NCBI GenBank assembly: GCA_964417895.1
Contig: CAYQJS010000038.1
Location: forward strand, 1 to 55,027
Direction: 5' to 3'
Source of the DNA: CAYQJS01 sp964417895
Lineage (GTDB): Bacteria > Chloroflexota > UBA6077 > SHYK01
DNA length: 55,027 bases
The notes under the pieces were generated by a model, which saw only the letters and a list, made by a program, of their open reading frames with translations, had not been told where the DNA came from and searched no databases. Each line of letters begins with the position of its first letter. The first letter of the stretch is position 1. Positions 17,886 through 26,056 of this stretch are shown here, in pieces. A program made the translations under genes and the position numbers.

Positions 17886-17924
17886 CGGGGTCGGTCAGTT
17901 CCTACGGACGTAGCCTTTCCGTCC

Positions 17925-18000
17925 GGTAGGGGAGGGGCTCGTCCCCTACCGCCCGGTGAGCGCACGCAGAGCCCCACGGCGGGGGACAAGCCCCCGCCGT
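17925..18000. repeat. Two G-rich hairpins
   Basis: The first stem, GGTAGGGGA/TCCCCTACC, spans 17925-17950. The second, ACGGCGGGGG/CCCCCGCCGT, spans 17976-18000. They lie between convergent genes, with the 19-bp motif following at 18033. Confidence 0.65.
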
Positions 18001-18032
18001 ACCGGACGACGGAACCGACGCATGGCGATATC

Positions 18033-18051
18033 CATGAAAAGTGACCCAGTA
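18033..18051 (+). repeat. 19-bp CATGnnAAnTGACCCAnTA motif, copy 2
   Basis: Reads CATGAAAAGTGACCCAGTA. It differs from the other two copies at the four variable positions only. Confidence 0.6.
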
Positions 18052-18134
18052 GGCGACGGCCTCCATCATTGCCACGACGCGCCCAGCGTCATGCCGACCG
18101 CTGCATCGGCGTCCTTGGAGTGCACGTCTGGCTA

Positions 18135-18842
18135 TCACTGGACGTACCCATAGCGCACCAGTCTCAGCCCTCCGTCCTGTACCAACCCTATCCCAGGCGC
18201 ATACACCTTCTCTCCGAATACTCCCGGGTCGATCGGCGATGACTCTCTCGTTCTCAGGCAGTTCTCGAATGCTCCCGCGGGCGTCGTGACTTTGTCGGAG
18301 GTGCTGATCACCTCGGCTCGGTCCTCAGCGATGCCCCTGGCAAGCTCCTGGTAGTACCTCATGCCCACCTGAGGAGCACCGGGCAGGTACAAACCGGGCT
18401 CACTTCCATTGACATATGCCAACCACGTGCCCTCATGGCTTACGCTGCCGTCGTCGTGGTAGTTATCGACGTACTCACCCAGGTAAAACACATCGCCGGT
18501 CGCTGCATCCAGAGCGAAGAAGTTTCTCGCCAGCTCAATGAGCTCGCCGCGCTCTTCACTTCGCTCTTCAACTACCCGAGCCGTTATCCCGTTGATCACC
18601 TCTGTCTCGTCCAGCACGGTGACCGTGACCCTCTCGCGGCTATCCTCAAGCACAAGCTGATATCCCGGCTTGAGGATGAAGTACGCAGATTCGCCGGTGT
18701 GTGTCAGGGCACGCTGCGGGACGTTGAAGTCTGTTTGCCAGTCCTGCAGCGCGGCTCTACCGGCTCGAGCACCCGCACCCCCGCACGACATGAGTAGCGT
18801 GGAAACCGCCGTGAGGGTGAGTACGAGAATCGCCTTATGCAT
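18135..18842 (-). CDS. Hypothetical lipoprotein
   Basis: 235 residues. ATG 18842 has AGGAGC upstream; a GTG 6 nt earlier is too close to it. The N-terminus MHKAILVLTLTAVSTLLMSC is a lipoprotein signal with lipobox LLMSC. The mature part is beta-rich (YFILKPGYQLVLEDSRERVTV, FALDAATGDVFYLGEYVD, GTWLAYVNGSEPGL). I do not recognise a named family. It is probably an outer-face membrane-anchored protein. It is convergent with the MFS gene. Confidence 0.75.
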   Translation of the reverse strand: MHKAILVLTLTAVSTLLMSCGGAGARAGRAALQDWQTDFNVPQRALTHTGESAYFILKPGYQLVLEDSRERVTVTVLDETEVINGITARVVEERSEERGELIELARNFFALDAATGDVFYLGEYVDNYHDDGSVSHEGTWLAYVNGSEPGLYLPGAPQVGMRYYQELARGIAEDRAEVISTSDKVTTPAGAFENCLRTRESSPIDPGVFGEKVYAPGIGLVQDGGLRLVRYGYVQ

Positions 18843-19823
18843 GATCACGCAGCTCCTTAAGTGCTAAGTTGGCAGGCGCAGGGCACCCCCGAGAAGCCGG
18901 TAAGATGGCGGGAAGGGGAGGGAACAGGTCGCATTGAGACGGTGTTTCGCCCGCTGAGCCGAGTCTCTAGGTGGTGGCCCCACCGCTGCGACCGACTTGA
19001 CCAGTGTCATGCGAAACCAGGCGCAAGATATCGCGTCTGGCCTCCTCCCACAGATGCGGACGTACCTTCGGATCGGGACGCTTTGCCGTTGCCGTCAGCG
19101 ATTCTCCGGGACGCCCATGAATCCCAGGTTAAGCGTGTCTTAAAGAACCTTCATCATCGGCGTCGCCCAGCACTCGCCAGTCGGCGAGCCTCCCTGGTCG
19201 GTGATCACTCGAGCTTGGCTGTCAGCAGTTTGTGTCGAGTGGCTGCCGTATTCTTGGGACCGTTGCACCGACGGCGAACCTACCTCGGGCGGTCGACGCG
19301 GATGGAGGGGTCGTTGAAGTCGGACAGTGTCAAGGTGGTCGCCAAAACCTGCTCCGTCGGGAAGCCAACGAAGGGCACGCGCGGGGGCGGTTCCGGCGGG
19401 CTGACGCTCACGCAAGGATAAGCCAACCCACGAGCAGAGCGCACGCTGATACCCCATGTGGCCAAGCCTCCATGACTGGATGCTTGTTCGAGGCGTGGCC
19501 CTCTCATCCCGCACTCGAATGGTGGCCGCGCTTGGTGTTCCGATCCCGGCTGCCGCCGTCGTGCCCTGGGCGGTGCTTCCGGTGGCGACAGCCGAATCTT
19601 ACCTGTCCGCGGCCTGAGTGCAGCGACCCATCTGGCCGTCGCCCCGGCGCACGAAGCGTGCGCGGCTCGCCACCGCTGTTCGACCCGACGGCCAGATCGG
19701 CACCGGCTGTCTGCTCCCCGTAGAGTGTCGCAGTACTGCGATTTTGAGTAGCTAAACCTTCGCATTTCGGTCCGCTCTTCGCCCCGTCGGGGCCGCTGGC
19801 CGTATCCTGCGCTGGGTTGTACG
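18843..19823. other. About 1 kb without a recognisable gene
   Basis: Several overlapping frames are open on both strands because of GC content, but none has coherent composition or a ribosome-binding site. On the minus strand a short piece ends TGECWATPMMKVL at the stop at 19140. Another frame contains VATTLTLSDFNDPSIRV-like protein text around 19280-19350. This may be a decayed gene, but I cannot name it. Confidence 0.4.
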
Positions 19824-20234
19824 GTGGACGACGTCCGAGCTGGCGGTAAAAGGGCCCTACTGATCGACGGCAACAACGTCATAGGCGCGGCGGTCGCTGG
19901 CTGGTGGCGCGACCCGCCAAGGGCGGTGCGTCGCCTCCTGGACCGCCTCCACTGCTACGTGGAGGTCACAGGCGAGCTGGTCGAGGTCGTGCTCGACGTC
20001 CCTCAGCCCGATCTCCCCGAAGGCAACTACGACGGGGTGGTCGTGCGCTATGCCACGCGTCGGGGGCGGGACGCGGCCGACGACCGCATTCTCGAGATCC
20101 TCGACGCCGCCGCGACGGCCGTGGTAGAAGTAGTCACGTCGGATCGGGCCCTCGCCGACGGCGCCCGCCGCCGCGGCGCGCTTGTCACCGGCGCCGGCCG
20201 CTTCCTGGCGCGTCTGAGTGACGCCGGCTGCTGA
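19824..20234 (+). CDS. NYN-domain RNA-binding/ribonuclease-like protein (YacP type)
   Basis: 136 residues from GTG 19824, without an obvious ribosome-binding site. The YacP/Rae1-like NYN (PIN-like) pattern is clear: ALLIDGNNVIGA with the first catalytic Asp, LVEVVLDVP, GRDAADDRILEIL with the central Asp pair, and VVTSDRALADGARRRGA with the last Asp. YacP/Rae1 of Firmicutes is a ribosome-associated endoribonuclease; the role here is inferred. It is followed 56 bp later by the PAC2-family gene. Confidence 0.78.
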   Translation: MDDVRAGGKRALLIDGNNVIGAAVAGWWRDPPRAVRRLLDRLHCYVEVTGELVEVVLDVPQPDLPEGNYDGVVVRYATRRGRDAADDRILEILDAAATAVVEVVTSDRALADGARRRGALVTGAGRFLARLSDAGC

Positions 20235-20290
20235 CCTCTATGAGAATTCCCTCTTGGCGACGCGAAGATCTGCCCGTACCATTGGGAGTT

Positions 20291-21196
20291 ATGAAAGTCG
20301 GAGCATTCGAGATCTCAGAGCCCGTACCAGAGCTGCGCGATCCGCACGCGTTGGTGATGATCCGGCCGTGGGTGGACGTTGGAAGCGTCGGCACCCTCAC
20401 GCTCGCTCGACTGGAACGACACTTCGGCGCCAAGGATCTGGGGAAGCTCGCCAGGCCCGGTACCTTCTTCGATTTCACTCGCTATCGTCCGACAGTACGT
20501 AACGTCGAGGGCGGCGGCAGGGAGACGACGTTCCCCAATAGCCACATTCGGTTCGCCCAGCCGGGAACGGGCCCAGACCTCCTGTTCATGCATCTCCTCG
20601 AGCCGCATGCGATGGCCGAAGACTACATCGACTCGATCGTCGAGCTGCTCAAGCATTTCCGCATTAGCGTCTATTGTCGGCTGGGCGCCATGTACGACTC
20701 GGTGCCCCATACGCGACCGATTGTGGTCACGGGGAATACGGGGGCTATCCAGCCGCGCCCGGGCGCTGCTCCACCGCTCGCGCAGCAGGGCGGAAGCACG
20801 TACGAAGGGCCAACCACGATCATGAACTTGGTGACCGATGCGGTGACCAAGATGGGCGCCGCCACGATGAACCTCATGGCTCATCTCCCTCATTACGCCC
20901 AACTCGAAGAGGACCACGCGGGGACGGCCCGCATGCTCCAGGTGCTCAGCGCCTTCTATGACTTCCCGTCCAATGTGGCTCCCAGTCGCCGAGGGGAACG
21001 GCAGTACCAGGAGCTCTCGGGCGCCGTCGATCGCGACCCGGCGATCAAGTCGCTCGTGGCGCGCCTTGAAGCCCACTACGATGCCACGTATGAGCAGCCT
21101 GAGCAAGGGGGCCAGCAACGCACGTCGGACCAACCGTCCGTTGAGCTGTCGTCAGAAATCGAGCGCTTCCTCAAGGGGCTTGACCAGGGGCTCTAG
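20291..21196 (+). CDS. PAC2 (proteasome-assembly-chaperone) family protein
   Basis: 301 residues from ATG 20291, where MKVGAFEI matches the usual family start. ATG 20240 would add 17 residues. The family signature ELRDPHALVMIRPWVDVGSVGTL is followed by an FFDFTRYRP region and the late MAHLPHYAQLEEDHAG helix. In archaea and actinobacteria such proteins are proteasome-related or of unknown function. No proteasome genes are nearby. Confidence 0.82.
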   Translation: MKVGAFEISEPVPELRDPHALVMIRPWVDVGSVGTLTLARLERHFGAKDLGKLARPGTFFDFTRYRPTVRNVEGGGRETTFPNSHIRFAQPGTGPDLLFMHLLEPHAMAEDYIDSIVELLKHFRISVYCRLGAMYDSVPHTRPIVVTGNTGAIQPRPGAAPPLAQQGGSTYEGPTTIMNLVTDAVTKMGAATMNLMAHLPHYAQLEEDHAGTARMLQVLSAFYDFPSNVAPSRRGERQYQELSGAVDRDPAIKSLVARLEAHYDATYEQPEQGGQQRTSDQPSVELSSEIERFLKGLDQGL

Positions 21197-21410
21197 CAGC
21201 AGCCGGTCTGCGTGCAGCAGTCCACTAGACCCCGCCCTTTTGGATCGGCAGCCACCACCGATGCTCCGGACTCGGCTCGTAGAAGGCGATCAACTCGATG
21301 TACGAGCCATCCGCAGCACATGAACGAGAATGCCCGATCGCGACTCTGGGCGGCCAGCCCCTCGAGCGAACACATATTCGATGTCTTCGAGGTCGTGCGC
21401 GGCCGCTTCT
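21193..21410 (-). pseudogene. Glyoxalase-like (VOC) domain gene remnant
   Basis: Pieces of a glyoxalase_3-type VOC protein occur in order on the minus strand, but in three frames. HDLEDIEYVFAR is at about 21397-21362. DGSYIELIAFYEPSPEHRW WLPIQ is at about 21305-21240. GLVDCCTQTG runs into a stop at 21193. The middle of the domain is missing or scrambled. The remnant overlaps the PAC2 stop codon. No gene is seen in the rest of the 420-bp gap to 21616. Confidence 0.6.
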
Positions 21411-21616
21411 CGTTATTCACCAGCCTCCCTGCCAGCCCTCCCCATAAGAAGGAGTCAGCCTATTTATACGAGCCTCACTGGCGAAATGGGCGAAGTCCGC
21501 CGTCCTCCGGCGCATTGCCTTAGAAGTCCGGTTACCGAGGCAAACGTTGACCGCCTCCCCCCGACTGCTTAGCATACCTGGCATTCCGGTCAAGCTCGAT
21601 TCGACGGGAGGGAACT

Positions 21617-22846
21617 ATGGCTGCAGTGGCGGAACCCGTGCGCGACCCCCTCTTCACCGACTGGCAGCTGCCCACCTTCTCCATGCAGGAGCGCGAACGG
21701 CGCTGGGGCCGCGTCGGCGAGCTGATGCGGGGCGATGGCATCGACTGCATCGTCGCCCTCAATAGCACGGGCACCCACAACCGCAACCAGGCGGACGTCC
21801 GGTACCTCACGCAGCTAGGGAACAACTGCGAGGAGGTCGGCGTCTGCTTCCCCATCGACGGAAAGGTTACCGCCATCACCAATCGCGGCGGCTACTGGGC
21901 GGCCGGCGACTGGGTCGGAGAGACGATGCGCTCGGGGCGGGCGTGGTCGGGAGCGCTGATCCAGTGCCTCAAGGATGCGGGTATGGAGCGCGCGACGGTC
22001 GGCGTGTGCGGCCTCACGACCGGCGTGTACTCGGCCGTGCGCCAGCCCGACGGTTTTGCTGGGTACACGGCCGTCACGCGGATGCAGGAGGCGCTCCCCG
22101 ATGCCAGGTTCGTGAGCGCAACGGACCTCATGGGTGAGGCGCGGTTCGTGAAGAGCCCCGAGGAGATCGAGTTCCTGCGGCGGAGTACCGGCATCGCCGA
22201 GCGCAGCTGCCACGCGATGCTCCAGACGGCGCGTGTTGGCGTGTTCGAGCCGCTCATCATGGCCAACATGTACCACGCCGCCATCGCCGCCGGCGGCAGC
22301 ATGCCCATCATGTTCGGCTGGACCTCGGGTCCGTTCGGCGGCGCCTACCACCGCATTGAGCAGCCCACGCACCGTACGGTGAAGAGCGGCGACTACATGA
22401 CGGTAGAGATCGAGGGGCGCTGGGGCGGCTACGTAGCGCAGATCGACCAGTCGATGACCTTCGGCGACGTACCGGCATGGGCCGCCGACGCCCACAAAGC
22501 CGCCGCCGATTGCTTCTGGGACATCGTCAACGCGATGAAGCCGGGCGCTACTTTCGGGGAGCTGATAGAGGCCGCGCGCCGCGTAAGCCGCGACCCGAAC
22601 GCCACCGGGGCGCTAACTCTGCACGGCCGCGGCCTCGGCGATGACGGCCCGCTGATCACGAACCAATCGCAGCCCGAGGTCGCCCGAACGCCTCTCCAGG
22701 AAGGCTGCGTCTTCGTCGTAAAGCCGAGCATCACCTACAACAGGAAGAGCGACGTGGGCCACGTGGGCGATTCAGTGGTGGTGACGGCCGGCGGCGTTGA
22801 GAGGCTGGGAACGCGCCCCATCGACCACTACTGGCACGTTGATTAG
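21617..22846 (+). CDS. M24-family (aminopeptidase P / creatinase fold) protein
   Basis: 409 residues with a strong GGGAGG before ATG 21617. The N-terminal creatinase-like domain has MRGDGIDCIVALN. The C-terminal pita-bread domain starts near LMGEARFVKSPEEIEFLRRS. Metal ligands of M24 peptidases (Asp, Asp, His, Glu, Glu) are only partly kept. Asp is seen in QIDQSMTFG and His in TLHGRGLGDDG. However, the first position reads VEIEG, the Glu site reads VVKPSITY, and the last reads VGDSVVV. It may be a metal-free, creatinase-like hydrolase rather than a peptidase (inference). Confidence 0.8.
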   Translation: MAAVAEPVRDPLFTDWQLPTFSMQERERRWGRVGELMRGDGIDCIVALNSTGTHNRNQADVRYLTQLGNNCEEVGVCFPIDGKVTAITNRGGYWAAGDWVGETMRSGRAWSGALIQCLKDAGMERATVGVCGLTTGVYSAVRQPDGFAGYTAVTRMQEALPDARFVSATDLMGEARFVKSPEEIEFLRRSTGIAERSCHAMLQTARVGVFEPLIMANMYHAAIAAGGSMPIMFGWTSGPFGGAYHRIEQPTHRTVKSGDYMTVEIEGRWGGYVAQIDQSMTFGDVPAWAADAHKAAADCFWDIVNAMKPGATFGELIEAARRVSRDPNATGALTLHGRGLGDDGPLITNQSQPEVARTPLQEGCVFVVKPSITYNRKSDVGHVGDSVVVTAGGVERLGTRPIDHYWHVD

Positions 22847-22923
22847 GCAACAGGCAACAGGCAATAGGCGAGAGTGGCACGCTCCTCTATTGCCCATTGC
22901 CCATTGCTCATTGCCCATTGCCC
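22846..22923. repeat. Heptad inverted-arm element A
   Basis: The left arm (22846-22869) is three 7-bp words of GGCAACA type. The right arm (22886-22923) is five words of CATTGCC type, whose complement is GGCAATG. The element starts in the stop codon of the M24 gene and ends 4 bp before the stop of the convergent cupin gene. Confidence 0.75.
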
Positions 22924-22926
22924 GCC

Positions 22927-23250
22927 TCACGCCTGCCACGGGCTGAGGCCCATCATGATGACGAGGCGTTCGCTGCCGTTGTTGCTCACGCCGTGCGTCA
23001 CTCCGGCCGGCGCCAGCACCGTGAGGCCTGGCCCCGCGCGCAACGTCTCGTCGCCGACGATGAACTCGCCCTCGCCCTCGAGCACGAGATAGAACTTGTC
23101 CTGGTCGGGGTGCGTATGCACGCGGTCGCTCTGGCCCGGTTCCAGGCAGTTGAGGCCCAGCAGCATCCGTGGGCTCTCGAAGATCGTCGACTTGTACATC
23201 CTGTCGGGGTTGGACCCGGTCAGCGTCCGGTAGTCAATAGCGTTAGCCAT
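22927..23250 (-). CDS. Small single-domain cupin
   Basis: 107 residues. ATG 23250 is chosen because GGAGGTGATC lies directly upstream; the longer frame reads through repeat B. The cupin motif is complete: GQSDRVHTHPDQDKFYLVLEGEG with the HxH pair and Glu, and TVLAPAGVTHGVSN with the third His. Such proteins bind a metal and may be small isomerases, dioxygenases or sensors. It lies downstream of the LUD-domain and OCD-like genes, separated by element B. Confidence 0.85.
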   Translation of the reverse strand: MANAIDYRTLTGSNPDRMYKSTIFESPRMLLGLNCLEPGQSDRVHTHPDQDKFYLVLEGEGEFIVGDETLRAGPGLTVLAPAGVTHGVSNNGSERLVIMMGLSPWQA

Positions 23251-23266
23251 GATCACCTCCGTTCTG

Positions 23267-23343
23267 AATTGCTGATTGCTGATTGCGCGCTGCGGACTAC
23301 ACCGTAGCCTAATCCGCAATCCGCAATCCGCAATCCGCAATCC
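23267..23343. repeat. Heptad inverted-arm element B
   Basis: The left arm (23267-23290) is three words of ATTGCTG type. The right arm (23311-23343) is more than four perfect AATCCGC words, whose complement is GCGGATT. It fills the space between the LUD gene's stop codon (23343) and the cupin ribosome-binding site. Confidence 0.8.
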
Positions 23344-23951
23344 TAAAAGCCCAGCTCCTCGCCCACCAATAGCATCCGGATGCGGTCTGGCCGTTCGTGG
23401 TGGAAGACCACCATCTTCCCAACCTCACTCCCGTGGCCGCCGATCGACTTGATCCGAGCGTCCTCGCCGGGCAGGGCAACCTCCCACACGCGGCGGACGG
23501 CGTCCTCCAGCGTCGGCACGATCTTGTTGATGCCCACCACCCAGATGACGTTCCTGGCGCCATAGACGTAGCCGCCGATCCGGGTGCCTGCCGCGTCGGC
23601 GCATACCGCCTCACCGGCAACGGTCAGCGCATTCACGCTCCCCAGGAAGTACTCGGCCAGCGTCGCCTGCCGCCGGTTTTCGCCGCGGGCTGCCCCGTCG
23701 GCGTTCTGCTGGGTCTCCGCCCGGAAGTAGCGAAGCTTGCCCTCGCGGTGCAGCTCGGTGAGCCACGCTGTGAACCCTATCTGGTCGAGGGTGGTCGAGC
23801 TGCCCGTTTGGACTTCCACGCCGAGGGGTACTAGCTCCTTGAGGCGGGCGAGGGCCTCCGTCCCGGTCTCGTAGTACTCCATCGCCACGCCGCGGTGCGC
23901 CAGCGCCTCGCGCAGCTGCTCGACCTCGGTGCGACCAAGCGTTTTCAACAC
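23343..23951 (-). CDS. LUD-domain (LutC/YkgG-like) protein
   Basis: 202 residues from GTG 23951 with GGAGGG upstream. Family marks are GVEVQTGSSTTLDQIGF, EYFLGSVNALTVAGEAVCADAAGTR and GARNVIWVVGINKIVPTLEDAVRRV. LUD proteins take part in lactate utilisation with LutAB, but stand-alone members like this are uncharacterised. The gene lies 25 bp after the OCD-like gene on the same strand, so they are probably cotranscribed. Confidence 0.85.
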   Translation of the reverse strand: MLKTLGRTEVEQLREALAHRGVAMEYYETGTEALARLKELVPLGVEVQTGSSTTLDQIGFTAWLTELHREGKLRYFRAETQQNADGAARGENRRQATLAEYFLGSVNALTVAGEAVCADAAGTRIGGYVYGARNVIWVVGINKIVPTLEDAVRRVWEVALPGEDARIKSIGGHGSEVGKMVVFHHERPDRIRMLLVGEELGF

Positions 23952-23976
23952 TGGGAGAGCCCTCCGACGACAGGAA

Positions 23977-25005
23977 TCATACCGGGACGCTCAGCCAGGC
24001 TCCGTAGAAAGGACGAACCCGGGTGCCGACGCGGTGGTCGCGCGCCCAGGCGTAGGCCCACTGAGCGATGGCCAGATCGTGTACGTGCAGAACGGTGAGC
24101 TCGAACACCACCACGTCGTCGGGGGTGCGGCGCGGCGTGGCCTCGCCAGCAATCACGGCGGTCAGCTCGGCGGCCAGGTCGCCCCTGGTGAAAGTGCCGG
24201 CCCGGATGCGGCCGCCGTAGGGCTCCCGCCCGATGAAACCGCTCGCAAACGCCTCCCAGGTGATGAAAACGGCGCGGGTGGTGTCGACGAACTCCGGCGC
24301 CAGGTGGTTCTCGGACATGGAAATCACCAGCGCCCCCGGCTTCACGTGCGAGCGCTCGATCACGGGCATCGTGCTGGTGTTCGCGAGGTCCACGATATCG
24401 GCGTCGCGGGCCGCTTCCTCGACGGAGCCCACAGCCTCGGCATGCACACCGACGCGGCCCGCCACCTCCTGCGCGAACGCCTCGCGGTGCGTGGGCGTGG
24501 GGCTATACACGAGCACCCGCGCGATGCCGGGCACGGCGCGGCACACGGCCTGCACCTGGGTACGAGCCTGCTGCCCGGACCCAACGATGGCCAGCGTGCG
24601 GGCGCCGGTTGGGGCGAGGTGGCGCGCGGCCAGGCCACCGGACGCGCCGACCCGCAGCGGATTGAGGCGGCTGTAGTTCATCAGCGCCAGCACCTGGCCG
24701 GTCTCTCCGTCCAGTAGCAGGTAGCCGCGCGCGTTGTTGGGCCGCCAGAGGTGCAGGGACTCGGGCGCCGGCGTGCCGAACACACGGATGCCGGTATCCA
24801 GGCCGGCGCCGGTGGCCAGGGTCACCCGCGCGCTGGGCCGCCCACCGGGCTGCGGATGGCCCAGGAAAGTCGTTTGTGTCACCAGACCCCGATGCAGCGC
24901 GAGCGTCGCCCGCTCCAGGGTGTCGATTGCGGCGTCGATGTCGTCTCCGCCTTCGCCTAGCGGCTGCAGATCGGATTCGGTGAGCAGTAGCGCATAGTCT
25001 GGCAT
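23977..25005 (-). CDS. Ornithine cyclodeaminase/mu-crystallin family protein
   Basis: 342 residues. The Rossmann motif ALAIVGSGQQARTQVQA is near residue 145, preceded by MNYSRLNPLRVGASGGLAAR, and DIVDLANTSTMPVI follows. The family includes ornithine cyclodeaminase, alanine dehydrogenase and ketimine reductases using NAD(P). It starts the minus-strand run OCD-LUD-cupin. A second, only distantly similar member is at 46409. The substrate cannot be predicted. Confidence 0.85.
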   Translation of the reverse strand: MPDYALLLTESDLQPLGEGGDDIDAAIDTLERATLALHRGLVTQTTFLGHPQPGGRPSARVTLATGAGLDTGIRVFGTPAPESLHLWRPNNARGYLLLDGETGQVLALMNYSRLNPLRVGASGGLAARHLAPTGARTLAIVGSGQQARTQVQAVCRAVPGIARVLVYSPTPTHREAFAQEVAGRVGVHAEAVGSVEEAARDADIVDLANTSTMPVIERSHVKPGALVISMSENHLAPEFVDTTRAVFITWEAFASGFIGREPYGGRIRAGTFTRGDLAAELTAVIAGEATPRRTPDDVVVFELTVLHVHDLAIAQWAYAWARDHRVGTRVRPFYGAWLSVPV

Positions 25006-25011
25006 GGCGGG

Positions 25012-25017
25012 ACTATA
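25012..25017 (-). promoter_or_regulatory. Promoter -10 element TATAGT, probably leaderless
   Basis: On the minus strand TATAGT ends 6 nt before the ATG of the OCD-like gene and no ribosome-binding site is present. The first transcribed base would be at or next to the start codon. Confidence 0.4.
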
Positions 25018-25072
25018 CTGGCGAGGCCCAGATCGAGCGATGCGGAGCTACCGCTGGCGCAGAGAACTGGTC

Positions 25073-25140
25073 CCCTCCCCCCTTGCGGGGGAGGGTTAGA
25101 GAAGGGGGTAACCCCCAGGTTCATGCAAAATGACCCAATA
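25073..25140 (+). repeat. G-rich hairpins plus 19-bp motif, copy 3
   Basis: A CCCCTCCCCC/GGGGGAGGG stem (25073-25095) is followed by GGGGGTAACCCCC (25105-25117) and then CATGCAAAATGACCCAATA (25122-25140). Read on the opposite strand, the region at 10211-10270 has the same order. Nothing gene-like lies between 25141 and 25284. Confidence 0.65.
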
Positions 25141-25284
25141 GAGAAGGGCGATGATGGGCTGGAAGCGTCTGATCGGACCTCCGTTGCCTTGTGAACGCCG
25201 GGCCGCACTGGCCGCATCCACTTGTCACCTGGAACGTCCATGAATGGGACGTGCGGGGCTAGGTCGGCGCCTTCCAAGTCGCCA

Positions 25285-25659
25285 TCATGGACGCAGGCCT
25301 GCCGCGGCAGGAGGTCGACCGGTTTCGAGCAGACTGCTCAAGCGGTGGATGATCTCTTGAAAGACTCCGGCCTCCAAACGCCCGAGAGTGCCAGCTAGCA
25401 AAGCTTCGGACATAAGCGACTTTCCGATACGGAACACGGATGGCACTTTCAAGCCTGATCCCGCAAATGCGGAGTGACTGGGGTCGAGTACCAAGTCCAG
25501 GCCGGGGGTAGCCTGGTTGAGCTGCGACGATATGAACAAGACGATGAAGTCGCGGTAGCGGCCGGGGATTTCCGCCAGGACCAGGACCGGTCTAAGCCTG
25601 GCGCCACTCATGTCCGTGAACGGAAACCGCGCCAGGATAACCTCTCCCCGTTCTGGCAC
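25285..25659 (-). CDS. MazF/PemK-like endoribonuclease toxin
   Basis: 124 residues from GTG 25659, which overlaps the antitoxin's TAG by one base. The fold signature is RGEVILARFPFTDMSGARLRPVLVL with the conserved Gly-Glu-Val start, then FIVLFISSQ and KVPSVFRIGKSL. The class cleaves single-stranded RNA. The long C-terminal helix is slightly longer than usual. It is paired with the small upstream gene at 25659-25871. Confidence 0.82.
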   Translation of the reverse strand: MPERGEVILARFPFTDMSGARLRPVLVLAEIPGRYRDFIVLFISSQLNQATPGLDLVLDPSHSAFAGSGLKVPSVFRIGKSLMSEALLAGTLGRLEAGVFQEIIHRLSSLLETGRPPAAAGLRP

Positions 25660-25871
25660 TAGCGGACATCTGCCTCCGTGTAGACGTCCTCGGCGGGATC
25701 GAGCAGCCACGCCCAACCCGGATCCCGCTGCAGCAGGGCGAGCAAGGCCTCGTCTTCAGTAGCCTCCGTGAGGACAATGACCTCGGCCTCCTCACCCTTC
25801 CTGATCGGGAGCCCGCGCAAATGCAGCTCCCCATCTGCGTCGGCCTTTGCGCGGACGCGTATTGATGTCAT
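25659..25871 (-). CDS. Antitoxin-like partner of the MazF toxin
   Basis: 70 residues with GAGGAGG before ATG 25871. The N-terminus MTSIRVRAKADADGELHLRG resembles the short beta-strand DNA-binding ends of antitoxins paired with MazF-like toxins. The C-terminus is acidic (WLLDPAEDVYTEADV), as in toxin-binding tails. It is assigned mainly by position and coupling to the toxin gene. Confidence 0.7.
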   Translation of the reverse strand: MTSIRVRAKADADGELHLRGLPIRKGEEAEVIVLTEATEDEALLALLQRDPGWAWLLDPAEDVYTEADVR

Positions 25872-26056
25872 CTTGCCTCCTCAACGCCCGACTCACCGTC
25901 ACCCGCAACCTGTCGCCTCTGTGGCAGTATACGACCGCCTGGGAAGGGCCTTGGGCACCGCAGGGGTCGGCCCTTCGCTTGACCGTTCTCGAGGGGCTGG
26001 GATAAAAGTAGCCCTCCGCACCAGGACCAAAGCACACTCAGGAGGAGAGAAGACCG

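Noticed and set aside
18861..19421. A 186-residue open frame on the plus strand
   Set aside because: Composition is unlike the neighbouring proteins and no motif is recognisable.
19280..19882. A 200-residue open frame on the minus strand
   Set aside because: Arg/Pro-rich composition, no ribosome-binding site and overlap with the YacP-like gene; typical of chance open frames at high GC.
22848..23343. Possible CRISPR array because of closely spaced short repeats
   Set aside because: Units are 7 bp, contiguous and inverted, without spacers; no cas genes are present.
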